Source of the DNA: Deltaproteobacteria bacterium
Lineage (GTDB): Bacteria > Myxococcota_A > UBA9160 > SZUA-336
Direction: 5' to 3'
Assembly: GCA_029261925.1 (NCBI GenBank)
Contig: JAJDAJ010000111.1
Location: 36,432-100,431 of the forward strand
DNA: 64,000 nt
Shown here piece after piece: positions 43,221-52,479 of the stretch. Both the position numbers and the translations under genes were made by a program. Within the stretch, counting starts at the first letter, position 1. The number at the start of each line of letters is the position of its first letter. The notes beneath the pieces are model-generated. The model was not told where the DNA came from. It did not search any database and saw only the letters and a list, made by a program, of their open reading frames with translations.

Positions 43221-43982
43221 GTGCTGCGGGCGGTCGGCGTCGCGCTGCTGCTCGGACTGCTGTGGGTGCCGGCGGCGCCGGCGCTGGAGGTCCCGCCGCT
43301 CGCGGCGCGCGTGAACGACCTGGCCGGCCTGCTCGACAGCGGCACCCGGGCGCGGCTCGAGGAGCGGCTCGCGGAGTACGAGCAGCGCACCGGGCACCAG
43401 CTCGCGCTGCTGACCGTGCCCTCGCTGGAGGGCGACCCGATCGAGGACCTGAGCATCCGCGTGGTCGAGGCCTGGCAGCTCGGCGATGCGGAGCGCGACG
43501 ACGGGCTGCTGCTGCTGGTCGCCGTGGCCGAGCGCAGCGTGCGCATCGAGGTCGGCTACGGGCTCGAGGGCGAGATTCCCGACGCGATCGTGGCGCGCAT
43601 CATCCGCGGCGAGATCACGCCCGCGTTCCGCCGCGGCGACTTCGCGGCGGGCATCGAGGCCGCGCTCGACGCCCTGATGCGGCTCGCCGATGGCGGCGCC
43701 TACGCGCCGCAGCGCCAGGACAGCTTTGCTGCGGGCTGGGTGGTGCTGCTGATCTTCGTCGCGCTGGCCGTGCTCCTGCTCTGGGCGGCCAGCGGGCCGG
43801 CCGCCGGGCCGCCCGCGGCCGGCCGGGCGCGCCCTCCGGCCGGGAGGCGCGACGACGATCTGTGGATCGGCGGGCATCCCCGGGGTGGCTGGGGCGGCGG
43901 GGGTGGCCTCGGAGGCGCTGGCGGCGGCTTCGGTGGGGGCGGGGGCGGCTTCGGCGGCGGCGGCGCCTCGGGAGGCTGGTGA
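43221..43982 (+). CDS. TPM-domain membrane protein (YgcG/TLP18.3 family)
   Basis: A 253-residue protein: signal peptide (LLLGLLWVPAAPALE), a TPM phosphatase-like domain (residues 27-170: VNDLAGLLDSGTRARLEERLAEYEQRTGHQLALLTVPSL... DDGLLLLVAVAERSVRIEVGYGLEGEIPD), a transmembrane helix (about 177-193) and a Gly-rich tail (GGFGGGGGGFGGGG). Such proteins regularly accompany LemA. The plant homologue TLP18.3 functions in photosystem repair; the bacterial role is unknown. GTG start 5 bases after lemA. Its stop is one base from the next GTG. Confidence 0.9.
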   Translation: MLRAVGVALLLGLLWVPAAPALEVPPLAARVNDLAGLLDSGTRARLEERLAEYEQRTGHQLALLTVPSLEGDPIEDLSIRVVEAWQLGDAERDDGLLLLVAVAERSVRIEVGYGLEGEIPDAIVARIIRGEITPAFRRGDFAAGIEAALDALMRLADGGAYAPQRQDSFAAGWVVLLIFVALAVLLLWAASGPAAGPPAAGRARPPAGRRDDDLWIGGHPRGGWGGGGGLGGAGGGFGGGGGGFGGGGASGGW

Positions 43983-43983
43983 G

Positions 43984-44610
43984 GTGGCGCGCATCCTGGA
44001 CCCGTCCGGTGCCGAGCGGATCCGCTCTGCGATCGCGCGCGCCGAGGCGCGCACCGCGGCCGAGCTTGTCGTGGTGGAGACGCGCGCCTCCGACACCTAC
44101 GCACCGCAGCGGGCGGGCCTGGCCCTGGTGCAGCTGATCGGCGCCTCGCTGGCCCTGTACCACGGCGTGCCGGCGCTTCCGGTCGACCTGCTGCTGCTCC
44201 TGCAGCTGCCGCTCGGCGTGCTCGCCTGGTGGCTCGCGGCGCGGCCGCCCCTGCTGCGCGCCCTGGTCAGCGGCCGTGAGGCGGGCGCGCGCGTCGATGC
44301 GCGAGCCCGGCGGATCTTCGCAGAGCACGGGCTGACCGGCACCCGCGACCGCAGCGCGGTGCTGATCCTGATCTCGGCCCTGGAGCACCGCGTCGCCATC
44401 CTGGCCGACCGCGGCGTCGACGCGGTCGTCGATACCGGGGAGTGGCGGCAGGACGTGGACGCGATCGTCGCGAGCATCCGCGCCGGCCGCGCCGCCGACG
44501 GGATCGCGCAGGTGATCGACCGGCTGGCCGCGCAGCTGGCGGACGCGCTACCACCGCGGCCCGACGACCGAAACGAGCTGCGGGATGCCGTCCTGCACGT
44601 GGACGACTGA
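43984..44610 (+). CDS. Second TPM-domain membrane protein
   Basis: A 208-residue TPM protein lacking a signal peptide. It starts AEAR-type TPM sequence (IRSAIARAEARTAAELVVVETRASDTY), is interrupted by two transmembrane helices (residues about 44-95: LVQLIGASLALYHGVPALPVDLLLLLQLPLGVLAWWLA), and ends with the second TPM half (SAVLILISALEHRVAILADRGVDAVVD). This split arrangement is seen in the second TPM gene of LemA clusters. GTG start one base after the preceding stop, so the three genes form one operon. Confidence 0.87.
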   Translation: MARILDPSGAERIRSAIARAEARTAAELVVVETRASDTYAPQRAGLALVQLIGASLALYHGVPALPVDLLLLLQLPLGVLAWWLAARPPLLRALVSGREAGARVDARARRIFAEHGLTGTRDRSAVLILISALEHRVAILADRGVDAVVDTGEWRQDVDAIVASIRAGRAADGIAQVIDRLAAQLADALPPRPDDRNELRDAVLHVDD

Positions 44611-44694
44611 TCGAGAGACGTCCGTCGGTCTGCAGGGGCGACCGAGCGGGCCGGGGCAGGTGCCGCCTGCGCAGGGGCTTGGCACGGATTCCCG

Positions 44695-44723
44695 TTGTAC
44701 TCGACCCGTCGCGGCGCTAGAGT
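44695..44723 (+). promoter_or_regulatory. Candidate promoter of the PIG-L gene
   Basis: TTGTAC (44695-44700), 17 bases, TAGAGT (44718-44723). The predicted transcription start near 44730 favours the GTG at 44767 over the more upstream in-frame TTG that overlaps this element. Confidence 0.35.
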
Positions 44724-44766
44724 TCGCCGCCCGAAAATCGCGGCAGGTGCCGCGGAGCGCAGGGAC

Positions 44767-47208
44767 GTGCAGGACAGGCGAAGCGCGCGGACCCAGCCCG
44801 GTTCCCCGGGTCGCCGGCCGCGGCTCGCAGAGGCGGACCCCGAGGGCCGCGCGCATCGCTGCCGCTGGCGCCGTGGCCTGTCGCGGCGACGCGCCGCGAA
44901 TGCGTCCTCGCTCCTCGCCGCCGCAGCCGTGGCGCTGATCCTCCTGGCGGCGGAGCCGACGACCGCGGGGGTCTCGGACCCGGTCTACATGCAGATCGTC
45001 GCCCACCAGGACGACGACTTCCTGTTCATGAATCCGGACGTGGGCAACCAGATCGCGGCGGGGAACCCCACCGTCACTGTCTACATCACCGCGGGGCAGG
45101 CGGCGGGTGCGCCCGGGCTGACGCGCGAGCAGTTCGCCGCGGCCCGGCAGCGCGGCATGCGGGCAGCGTACGCGCAGATGGCCGGTGCTCCCGACCAGTG
45201 GACGCGGACGCTGCTGCTGCCCGACGCGGTCCACGACGTGGAGCTGTACACGCTCGATGCGGCGCCGTGGATCCGGCTGATCTTCATGAATCTCACCGAC
45301 GGTGGCGATGTCTTCGAGCCCCGGACCGACGCGATGTCCGGCATGTGGGAGGACCCGACCTACGTGGCCGACACGATCGTCCCGGCGTGCTTCATCTCGG
45401 AGGCGTGTTTCTGGCTGCCGGTGCGACACCAGCTCTACGACCGGGCGGGTCTGCTCGCGGTCCTTCGCGCGCTGGTCGCCACCTACCAGCCGATCGTCGT
45501 GCGCACGCTCGATCCGCAGCCCTTCGAGAGCGTCGAGGTGAGCTTCGACAACACCGACCACACGGCCGCAGCGCGCTTCGCGGATGCGGTGCTCGCGGAC
45601 TATCACGGACCCTTCGGCACGCATCGCCACACGGTGACCCACTACAAGGGCTACTCGTTCCTGAACTACCCGCAGAACCTCGGACTCGCGGACTATCTGG
45701 AGAAGGCCGCCACTGCGGCGGCGTACGATCCGCACGACCCGAACTACGCGACGGCGAGCTACGACAGCTGGTACTGGGCGATGTGGGAGCGCTATCCCGC
45801 CAGCACCACGTGGCTCGAGCGCGCGAGCGACGGCCGTCTGGTGGCGGTCAGCGTCGAGGACCGTCAGGTCCTGCTCTGGCACGAGACGGTGCCGGGTGGG
45901 ACCTGGAGTGGCCCGGCCCTGCTGCCGGGCACGGTGCCCCTCGCCCCGCACCTCACGCTGCTGCGGCGGCCCGACGGGCTGCTCCAGCTGTTCGCGCTGC
46001 GCCTGCCGCTGGAGCGGGAGCACTGGTTCCCGGACCCCGCCGCGCCGCTCCAGGAGGTGGTCACCGCGGTACAGCTCCCCGGGGCAGGAGCGATCAGCTT
46101 CGGGCCGTGGTCCACGGCCGGCAGCCCCGATGCCGGGGCCTGCGCTGCGAGCTGTCAGTTCGCCGGCGTGCCGACGGCGGCGATCGATGGCGGTGGCCGG
46201 ACCTTCGTGTTCGCGAAGAGCTCCGGGGGGCTGGTGAGCTACGCCCACGCTTCGGGTGGTCCGTGGTCGGCCTGGGCGACGTTCGCCACGCAGGACATCG
46301 TGGACGGCATCGCGGCGCACACCCGCGACGACGGCCGGGTCGAGGCGTTTGCCACGACGCGCAGCGGCGAGCTGATCCACTTCGTCCAGGTGGCCGGCAC
46401 GGCGTCGTTCATCCAGGACGGCTCCTTCACCGCCTTCGGGGGGGCAGCGAGCGCCCCCACGGTCACCAGGAACGCGGATGGCCGCCCGGAGATCTTCTAC
46501 CGCGAGGCGGGCAGTGGTCGGGTCCTCACCGTGTACGAGACCCGGAACGGTACCTGGGCGGGACCGGTGGTCCTGTTCGGCGACGCCGGGGTCGGGCCAG
46601 TCGCGGCGATCCGTCGCGCTGGCACCGGTCACATCATGCTCTTCGAGCGCAACGTCTGGGCCGGCATCAGCGCGACCTGGCAGGTGGCCCCGAACGACGT
46701 GTTCTACCTGCAGTGGCAGGTGCTCGGCGGCTACCTCAACGAGTACCCGGCGGCGACGACGGACGCCTTCGGGCGGGTCGTCGTGGCGGTCAAGGGCGGC
46801 GACGGCAGGCTGTACCTGCGCCGAGAGGCGTCCGCCGCCGTGCTCGGCAGCTTCGGGCCCTGGGCGGTCGTCGACGAGCCCTGCCGCGACGGTGCCCGGG
46901 GTGGTGACACCGACCTGGACGGGCAGTGCGGCGACGTCGACAACTGCCCGATCGTCGTGAATCCGCGGCAGGAGGACACCGACGCCAGTGGCATCGGCAA
47001 CCACTGCGAGTGCGGGGATCAGTCGGGCGACGGCCGTGTCAACGTCGCGGACATCCTGGCGATCAACGAGGTCATCTTCGAGCGACAGGCGGCCAGCGCG
47101 CTGTGCGACACGAACGATGATGGTCTGTGCAACGTCGCAGACATCCTCGGCGTGAACGCGAAGATCTTCGGCGCCGACGCCTACTGTGCGAGGTATCCGG
47201 GCCCGTAG
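44767..47208 (+). CDS. Secreted PIG-L family deacetylase with beta-propeller, TSP3 and dockerin-like C-terminus
   Basis: About 813 residues. After an Arg-rich N-terminus and a hydrophobic signal segment (SLLAAAAVALILLAAEPTTAG) comes a PIG-L/LmbE deacetylase domain: AHQDDDFLFMNPD (AHPDDE motif, about 79-91) and NTDHTAAARF (His265). These zinc enzymes deacetylate N-acetylglucosaminyl compounds. Residues about 340-700 look like propeller repeats of lectin type (WSGPALL, GPWSAWATF, GTWAGPVVLFG). The end has one thrombospondin-3 unit (DTDLDGQCGDVDNCP) and a two-loop dockerin-like module ending CARYPGP, shared with the next gene. The start is uncertain: GTG 44767 is used; CTG 44878 would give a shorter signal peptide. 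Confidence 0.8.
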   Translation: MQDRRSARTQPGSPGRRPRLAEADPEGRAHRCRWRRGLSRRRAANASSLLAAAAVALILLAAEPTTAGVSDPVYMQIVAHQDDDFLFMNPDVGNQIAAGNPTVTVYITAGQAAGAPGLTREQFAAARQRGMRAAYAQMAGAPDQWTRTLLLPDAVHDVELYTLDAAPWIRLIFMNLTDGGDVFEPRTDAMSGMWEDPTYVADTIVPACFISEACFWLPVRHQLYDRAGLLAVLRALVATYQPIVVRTLDPQPFESVEVSFDNTDHTAAARFADAVLADYHGPFGTHRHTVTHYKGYSFLNYPQNLGLADYLEKAATAAAYDPHDPNYATASYDSWYWAMWERYPASTTWLERASDGRLVAVSVEDRQVLLWHETVPGGTWSGPALLPGTVPLAPHLTLLRRPDGLLQLFALRLPLEREHWFPDPAAPLQEVVTAVQLPGAGAISFGPWSTAGSPDAGACAASCQFAGVPTAAIDGGGRTFVFAKSSGGLVSYAHASGGPWSAWATFATQDIVDGIAAHTRDDGRVEAFATTRSGELIHFVQVAGTASFIQDGSFTAFGGAASAPTVTRNADGRPEIFYREAGSGRVLTVYETRNGTWAGPVVLFGDAGVGPVAAIRRAGTGHIMLFERNVWAGISATWQVAPNDVFYLQWQVLGGYLNEYPAATTDAFGRVVVAVKGGDGRLYLRREASAAVLGSFGPWAVVDEPCRDGARGGDTDLDGQCGDVDNCPIVVNPRQEDTDASGIGNHCECGDQSGDGRVNVADILAINEVIFERQAASALCDTNDDGLCNVADILGVNAKIFGADAYCARYPGP

Positions 47209-47234
47209 CCGCGCCAGCAAGCAGGCGCGCCCGG

Positions 47235-47271
47235 CTGACCGGCAGCTGACCGGCAGCTGACCGGCAGCTGA
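47235..47271 (+). repeat. 11-base tandem repeat, 3.4 copies
   Basis: CTGACCGGCAG is repeated three times perfectly and followed by CTGA, in the 265-base gap between the two secreted-protein genes. Just before it is a weak hairpin (CGCGCC 47210-47215 / GGCGCG 47224-47229) that may end the upstream transcript. Confidence 0.85.
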
Positions 47272-47473
47272 ACCGACGCGGCCGCCGCGCGTGTCGACCG
47301 GCTCGCTCGCGTCAGCGCCTGGCCTGGGCGAGCGCTCCGTTGCCCGCCGGCCTCGACCCAGCCTCCCGGGCTGGGCGAGAATGCACGCCGCGTTCCCGGG
47401 GCGTGATCCGAAATCCGCGCACTCCGGACCTACCCGCAGATCTGAACCGAGCTGAGCTGATCCGGAGGGAGAG

Positions 47474-50400
47474 ATGGTCGAATCACGCGGCAGGCTCGCT
47501 GCCCTTGTTCTCGCGCTCGCGGCCGCGCTGGCCGGCGACGCGCTCGCGCGCACCGCGACCAGCCTGCACCTGACGGGCGACGGCCACGTCGTCGTGCCCG
47601 ACGACTTCCGGCTCAACCCCGTGGGCGGGATCACCCTCGAGGCCTGGATCCGCCCCACGTCGTTCGCGGGCTTTCCCACGATCTACGGCAAGAGCTTCAC
47701 CAGCGGGCAGTGGCTGGGCCTGAGTACGAGCGGCGTGCTGCGCTTCTACCCCTCGGGAGCCGGCTCCAGCGTGGACGGGGGCAGCCCCGTGCCGCTCAAC
47801 ACCTGGACCCACGTGGCCGTCAGCTACGACCCGGCCACGGGCCAGCGCGTCTACTACCAGAACGGCAACGTCGACCTGAACCTGACGGCCGTGCCGACCC
47901 CGATCCGCGTTGGCGCGGCGGACCTGGGCATCGGCGCGGAGGCGAGTGGCGCGTTCCCGTTCCAGGGGCAGATCTCGGAGCTGCGGCTCTGGGGCAGCGT
48001 GCGCTCGCAGGACGAGATCCGCCGCGACATGTGGCGGATGCTCACGGCCAGTGACGGCCCCGAGCTGCTCGCCGTCTGGCCGCTCGACCAGACGGCCGGG
48101 GACGCACTGGACCGCAATCCCGGGGAGCTGAGCGGCACGGCGAGCTTCGCGGCCGTGCCCGCGCCCCCGACGCCGCACGGGCCCGCGCGCATCCGGCGCA
48201 TGTCGACGCCTGCGTCGAGCGACGGGCTCTGCGACGAGGCCGGGTACGGCGCGGCCCAGCTCCTCCCGCTCTGGTACGACGACGATCCCGGTGCCGACGA
48301 GAATCCGGAGTACGCGCTCGTGGGGGCGCGGTTCGACACCGTGCACATCTGTCTGGGGCCGCGACCGATCCCCCCCTCTGGCTGGATCGAGGTGTACCTG
48401 GACGGTGACGGGGACGGCGGCGGCCCGTTCCCCTCGCCGGGTGACTACCGCTTCCGCGTGTTCCAGAACGGAACGGTCTCCAGCCACCAGGGCATCGGCA
48501 ACCTGCTCGCCTGGTCGTCGGTGTCGGTGCCCGGGTTCGTCGGGGCCCGCGCGCTCATCGGCGAGTTCCTCCACGGCTACGAGCTGACCATCCCTCGGAG
48601 CCTGATCACGAGCCCCGATGGCGTCTTCGGCCTGCAGATCGCCGAGAAGTACGAGGCGGTCCCGTTCGGTCCGATCGTTACCTCGGGCTGGCCCGACGAC
48701 CAGGTGCTGGACACGCCCTCCAGCTGGGAGCCCGCGGTGATCGACGACACGCCGGTTCCCACGGACCTGAGCGACCCGATCGCCCGGATCGGTCGCGTGA
48801 GCCCGAGCGAGCGCCCGTCCGAGGGTGATCCGGTGTCCGTCGTGATCAGCGCTGCCGACGGCACCGACATCCAGACCGTCGAGCTCTGGGTCGACGGCGC
48901 GATCGCCCAGGTCTGGGATCTCGTGGGACCCTCGGACACCACCCGGCTCCTGACCAGCGACCCGCTGTCGCTCGCGCTGGGCCCCCACACGCTGCGCGCC
49001 CGGGTCGTCGATCACGTGGGCCGCCAGGCGTGGAGCGCGCAGGAGCGCATCCGCGTGGTGGTCGACGGCGAGCCGCCGGCGCTCGAGCTGACGCATGCGC
49101 CCCTCGAGCCCGCCGCGGGCGGCACGTTCACGATCACGGCGACCGCGACCGACCCCTCGGGCGTCGAGCAGATCAGCGTCGGCGACATCCTGGGCCTGCC
49201 GCGGATCTGCAGCTTCTCCGGCTCCGCCACCACCGAGAGCTGCGAGCTGGCGATCCCCACGACCCCCGCGACGCGGATCGTGCGCTACCACGCCACCGCG
49301 CGAGACACGGAGGGGATGAGCGCGCGCTCGCCCGTCCGCAGCGTGCTGGTCGGCAACGACGGTCCCGACACCGACGACGACGGCGTCTCCGACGCGCACG
49401 AGGCGCTGCTCTGCACCTCCCCGCTGCGCCCCGACAGCGACGGCGACGCGCTCAAGGACGACTGGGAGCTGGTCGGGATTCCCGACGCGACGCGCAGCTC
49501 GATCATCGTCGACCTGCCGGCGCTGGGGGCCAACCCCTGTCACAAGGACGTGTTCCTGCAGTACGACCACGAGCAGGGCGCGCGCGTGGACGCGGGGGCG
49601 GTCGAGCCGGTGATCCAGGCCTACCGCGCCCGCTGGATCGACCTGCACGTCGAGGAGAACGAGCGGCCCCGCGTGGGCGGCGGGACCTTCTCGCCGATCG
49701 GTGCAAACTCCGGGCTCTACCAGACCGCCGGGAACGATGGGGAGTACTGGTTCGCCCCCGCCCGGCACTGGAGCCACGTCTACGCGTTCAGCCGGCATTT
49801 CCCGGGGCGCAGCGCGGGCGGCGACCGGCAGTTCCGCTTCGACATCTACGTCGGCCCCAGCTCCGGCACCTGCTCGGGCGGCGCGAACGACACCGCCTCG
49901 TGCGTCCTCGACAGCGACTGCCCCGGGGGCAGCTGCACCGACGTCTGCGCCTGCCCGACCGACGGGAGCGCCGATCCGGACACCTGCCGCGACGGGACCT
50001 TCGGCTGCTGGCGCGAGTCGGCCTCGGGTCAGGCGCGGCGCTTCATGCACGAGCTGGGTCACGCCGTCGGTCTGGGGCACGGCGGGCGCAGCGGCAGCCG
50101 GACCGTCCAGCGCGACGGGGAGCACCTCTACTACGGCCCCGGGGGCTCGGAGGGCTGGGACCACGTGAACTGGAAGCCGAACTACCCCAGCCTGATGAAC
50201 TACGGCGCGAACGGCGGCGACCTCTGCCGCACGCCGTCGGGGGACCTGGTCTCGGAGCTGGACTACTCCGACGACGTGCTCGGCGACCTGCTCGAGAGCG
50301 ATCTCGATGAGTCCTCGAACCCGCTGACGAGCCTCGCCTCGGTGATCGACTGCTCCCACGCCGATCCGGGCTCCGTCCCCGTGACGATCTACACCTGTAC

Positions 50401-51682
50401 GGATCCCGACGAGGAAGGGCTCGGCGACGACAGCGGGCTTCGCTACGCGATGCTCACCGACGGCACGAGCACGATCGCGCGCATGCCGCAGAACGGATCC
50501 TGGGACTCGAGCCCGCCGACCCACGCGGCCGGGGTGGACTTCGACTGCGACGGGAGCATCGAGAGCTCGGTGCAGTCGAACCTCAACGGGGACGACGGCG
50601 ACGCCCGGCTTCCCGGGGAGCCCTGCGACGGCACGGACACCGATCGCGACGGGAACGTGGACGAGGGCTGTGACTGGAGCGCCGACGGCCAGGTCCTGCG
50701 GGGCCGCAGCGACTGGCTCCACGTTCCGAGTCCGGCCTGGTGGCACATCGAGTACGACCTCGGGGACGACTGCTACATCTGGCCCGCGGCCTACCGGGCG
50801 GCCATCGGCGCCCACGCGATCGATCGCAGACCGTCCGGCGCGCCGACCGGGCAGTGTCCCGACAATCCGATCACGTACGCCAGCGGGGTGCCGATCGACG
50901 AGCCCGAGGACGTCGACCGCCTGCTCCCGCCGGGCACCGAGGTCTGCGACGGCACCGACACCGACGCCGACGGCGAGATCGACGAGGGCTGCCGCGACAC
51001 CGACGGCGACGGCCTCTCCGACGCCGTCGACAACTGCCCGGCCACGCCGAACGCCGACCAGGCCGACGACGACGCGGATCTGCTCGGCAACGCCTGCGAC
51101 GATCCGGACCCGGTGCAGCCGTCCGTCTCGTTCACCGGTGTCAACGGCACCGGTCTGCAGTGGACGGAGCAGAGCGCGGACCTGCTCGGCTACAACGTGT
51201 ACTGCGAGCTTCCGTCGGCGGCGGGCGCGGCGTTCATGGGCGACGTCCACCCCTCCACGATCGAGCCGTTCTTCAACATCCTCCCGGTGGCCGGCACCGC
51301 CGGCGCCTACCCCTGCTGGGTGGCGCCCGTCGACCTGCGCGGGCGGGAGGGCGAGTGGGCGCGCGTGGACGTCGTGACCGAGCACGACGGCGACGGGATC
51401 ACCGACGACGTCGACCGCTGCCCGTACTGGGCGGCCGCCGGCCAGACCGACACCGACGGCAACGGGATCGGCGACGACTGCGAGTGCGGGGATCAGAGCG
51501 GCGACGGCCGGGTCGACGTGGCCGACATCCTGGAGATCAACGCCGTGATCTTCGACATCGAGACGGCGAGTCCCCTGTGCGACACCAACGACGACGATCT
51601 GTGCAACGTGGCCGACATCCTCGGCGTGAATGCCAGGATCTTCGGGGCCCCCGCCCACTGTGCGAGGTATCCGGCTCCCTGA
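47474..51682 (+). CDS. Giant secreted multidomain protein with LamG and metzincin-type protease motif
   Basis: A 1402-residue protein. Order: signal peptide (ends ALA about residue 25); LamG/concanavalin-like domain (about 30-215); a beta-rich domain (about 240-430); Ig-like repeats (about 440-620); a Ca-binding DTDDDGVSDAHE segment (about 635); and a protease-like region with HELGHAVGLGH (His859, Glu860, His863, His869), the metzincin zinc motif. After these come cysteine-rich CDGTDTDxDGxxDEGC units, TSP3 units (DTDGDGLSDAVDNCP), and the same terminal dockerin-like module as its neighbour, ending CARYPAP. It is probably an extracellular or surface-bound protease acting on a polysaccharide- or protein-rich target (inference). 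GGAGGGAGAG precedes the ATG. Confidence 0.85.
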   Translation: MVESRGRLAALVLALAAALAGDALARTATSLHLTGDGHVVVPDDFRLNPVGGITLEAWIRPTSFAGFPTIYGKSFTSGQWLGLSTSGVLRFYPSGAGSSVDGGSPVPLNTWTHVAVSYDPATGQRVYYQNGNVDLNLTAVPTPIRVGAADLGIGAEASGAFPFQGQISELRLWGSVRSQDEIRRDMWRMLTASDGPELLAVWPLDQTAGDALDRNPGELSGTASFAAVPAPPTPHGPARIRRMSTPASSDGLCDEAGYGAAQLLPLWYDDDPGADENPEYALVGARFDTVHICLGPRPIPPSGWIEVYLDGDGDGGGPFPSPGDYRFRVFQNGTVSSHQGIGNLLAWSSVSVPGFVGARALIGEFLHGYELTIPRSLITSPDGVFGLQIAEKYEAVPFGPIVTSGWPDDQVLDTPSSWEPAVIDDTPVPTDLSDPIARIGRVSPSERPSEGDPVSVVISAADGTDIQTVELWVDGAIAQVWDLVGPSDTTRLLTSDPLSLALGPHTLRARVVDHVGRQAWSAQERIRVVVDGEPPALELTHAPLEPAAGGTFTITATATDPSGVEQISVGDILGLPRICSFSGSATTESCELAIPTTPATRIVRYHATARDTEGMSARSPVRSVLVGNDGPDTDDDGVSDAHEALLCTSPLRPDSDGDALKDDWELVGIPDATRSSIIVDLPALGANPCHKDVFLQYDHEQGARVDAGAVEPVIQAYRARWIDLHVEENERPRVGGGTFSPIGANSGLYQTAGNDGEYWFAPARHWSHVYAFSRHFPGRSAGGDRQFRFDIYVGPSSGTCSGGANDTASCVLDSDCPGGSCTDVCACPTDGSADPDTCRDGTFGCWRESASGQARRFMHELGHAVGLGHGGRSGSRTVQRDGEHLYYGPGGSEGWDHVNWKPNYPSLMNYGANGGDLCRTPSGDLVSELDYSDDVLGDLLESDLDESSNPLTSLASVIDCSHADPGSVPVTIYTCTDPDEEGLGDDSGLRYAMLTDGTSTIARMPQNGSWDSSPPTHAAGVDFDCDGSIESSVQSNLNGDDGDARLPGEPCDGTDTDRDGNVDEGCDWSADGQVLRGRSDWLHVPSPAWWHIEYDLGDDCYIWPAAYRAAIGAHAIDRRPSGAPTGQCPDNPITYASGVPIDEPEDVDRLLPPGTEVCDGTDTDADGEIDEGCRDTDGDGLSDAVDNCPATPNADQADDDADLLGNACDDPDPVQPSVSFTGVNGTGLQWTEQSADLLGYNVYCELPSAAGAAFMGDVHPSTIEPFFNILPVAGTAGAYPCWVAPVDLRGREGEWARVDVVTEHDGDGITDDVDRCPYWAAAGQTDTDGNGIGDDCECGDQSGDGRVDVADILEINAVIFDIETASPLCDTNDDDLCNVADILGVNARIFGAPAHCARYPAP

Positions 51683-51796
51683 TGCGGGCTCCGGGAGGCA
51701 GTCCGGCACTCCTGGGGCAGCCACTGCGAGGCAGATCAAGCGACGGCACTGCGGAGGATGCGCTGCGGAGCTTCTCCTCCGTCGACTGAGCAGTAG

Positions 51797-52199
51797 AGTC
51801 CCGGGTCGGCGCCGCGGAGCCATTCGATCCCGCAGGAGTGGATCGCGGGGTACGTCGATCCGGCCGGCCGCCTGACCGCGAAGCGGCTGTTTGTGAACCC
51901 GCGGACGGGCCGGCCGTGGAGCTACTGGTCCCTCATGGACCGCTGGAAGCGCGCGGCCGAGTCCGTGGGCCTGCACCGGTGCGCGTCTGTACGAGTCGAC
52001 GAAGCACACGAGGGCGACCGACGCGGTGCGCCGTGCCGTGCCCGAGCGCGCGGTACAGCTGTTCCCCGGGCACTCCGACGCGCGCTCGACGCGGCGCTAC
52101 GCCCGGCTGGGGGACGAGGCAGTCATCCACCTGCTGCGCCCCAGTCTGTCCCAGAATCTCACTCAGAAAAAATCAACGATTCCAGGAACTTGTTGGTGA
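51797..52199 (+). pseudogene. Tyrosine recombinase (integrase) remnant, truncated and frameshifted, ending in tRNA-Glu
   Basis: Two adjoining frames together read as the C-terminal half of a phage-type integrase. Frame one (from 51797, recognisable from about 51827: PQEWIAGYVDPAGRLTAKRL, then NPRTGRPWSYWSLMDRWKRA) ends near 51980. Frame two (from about 51984) has LYESTKHTRATDAV (the HxxR motif), LFPGHSDARSTRRYARL (GHxxxxxTxxYa with the nucleophile Tyr), and stops at 52197-52199, inside the CCA end of the tRNA gene. The N-terminal half, including the first catalytic Arg, is absent. It marks a former site-specific insertion at this tRNA. Confidence 0.75.
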
Positions 52200-52269
52200 T
52201 CCCAACGGGATTCGAACCCGTGTCTCCAGGGTGAGAACCTGGTATCCTAGACCCCTAGACGATGGGACC
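52194..52269 (-). tRNA. tRNA-Glu (anticodon CTC), CCA encoded
   Basis: Read on the minus strand, 76 bases fold as a tRNA. The acceptor arms GGTCCCA / TGGGATC pair (one G-U), the anticodon stem is CCAGG/CCTGG with loop TTCTCAC giving anticodon CTC, the T-arm is GGGTTCGAATCCC, and the 3' end is ACCA. The integrase remnant abuts the 3' end, the usual attachment position. Confidence 0.95.
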
Positions 52270-52479
52270 ACGGTGTCCTGAGGGCCGTACCAGGCGGCCC
52301 GGACAGCGGCGAACGGTAGAGCCCCGCCACCCCCGCGTCAACGCCGCGTTCCCGATGCCGTCCTCGCGTGGATCCGCCGCTCGCACGTCCACGGCCCGCT
52401 CCCGCTGGCGTGGGTGCACGCCGCGGGGTACAGGGTCGGGCGCGCCGGCCGCGACGTGCCGCGCGCTCGGAGGAGCGAG

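Noticed and set aside
44695..47208. Start of the PIG-L protein at the TTG 44695
   Set aside because: It would add an Arg-rich, non-conserved stretch and overlaps a likely promoter. A later start gives a more plausible signal peptide.
47235..47271. CRISPR-like array
   Set aside because: The 11-base units are directly adjacent with no spacers. No CRISPR array or cas gene was seen anywhere in the window.
47483..52009. A 1508-codon open frame on the minus strand opposite the giant secreted protein
   Set aside because: Antisense shadow of a GC-rich gene: the plus-strand frame has a signal peptide, domains and cysteine motifs, while the minus frame has none.
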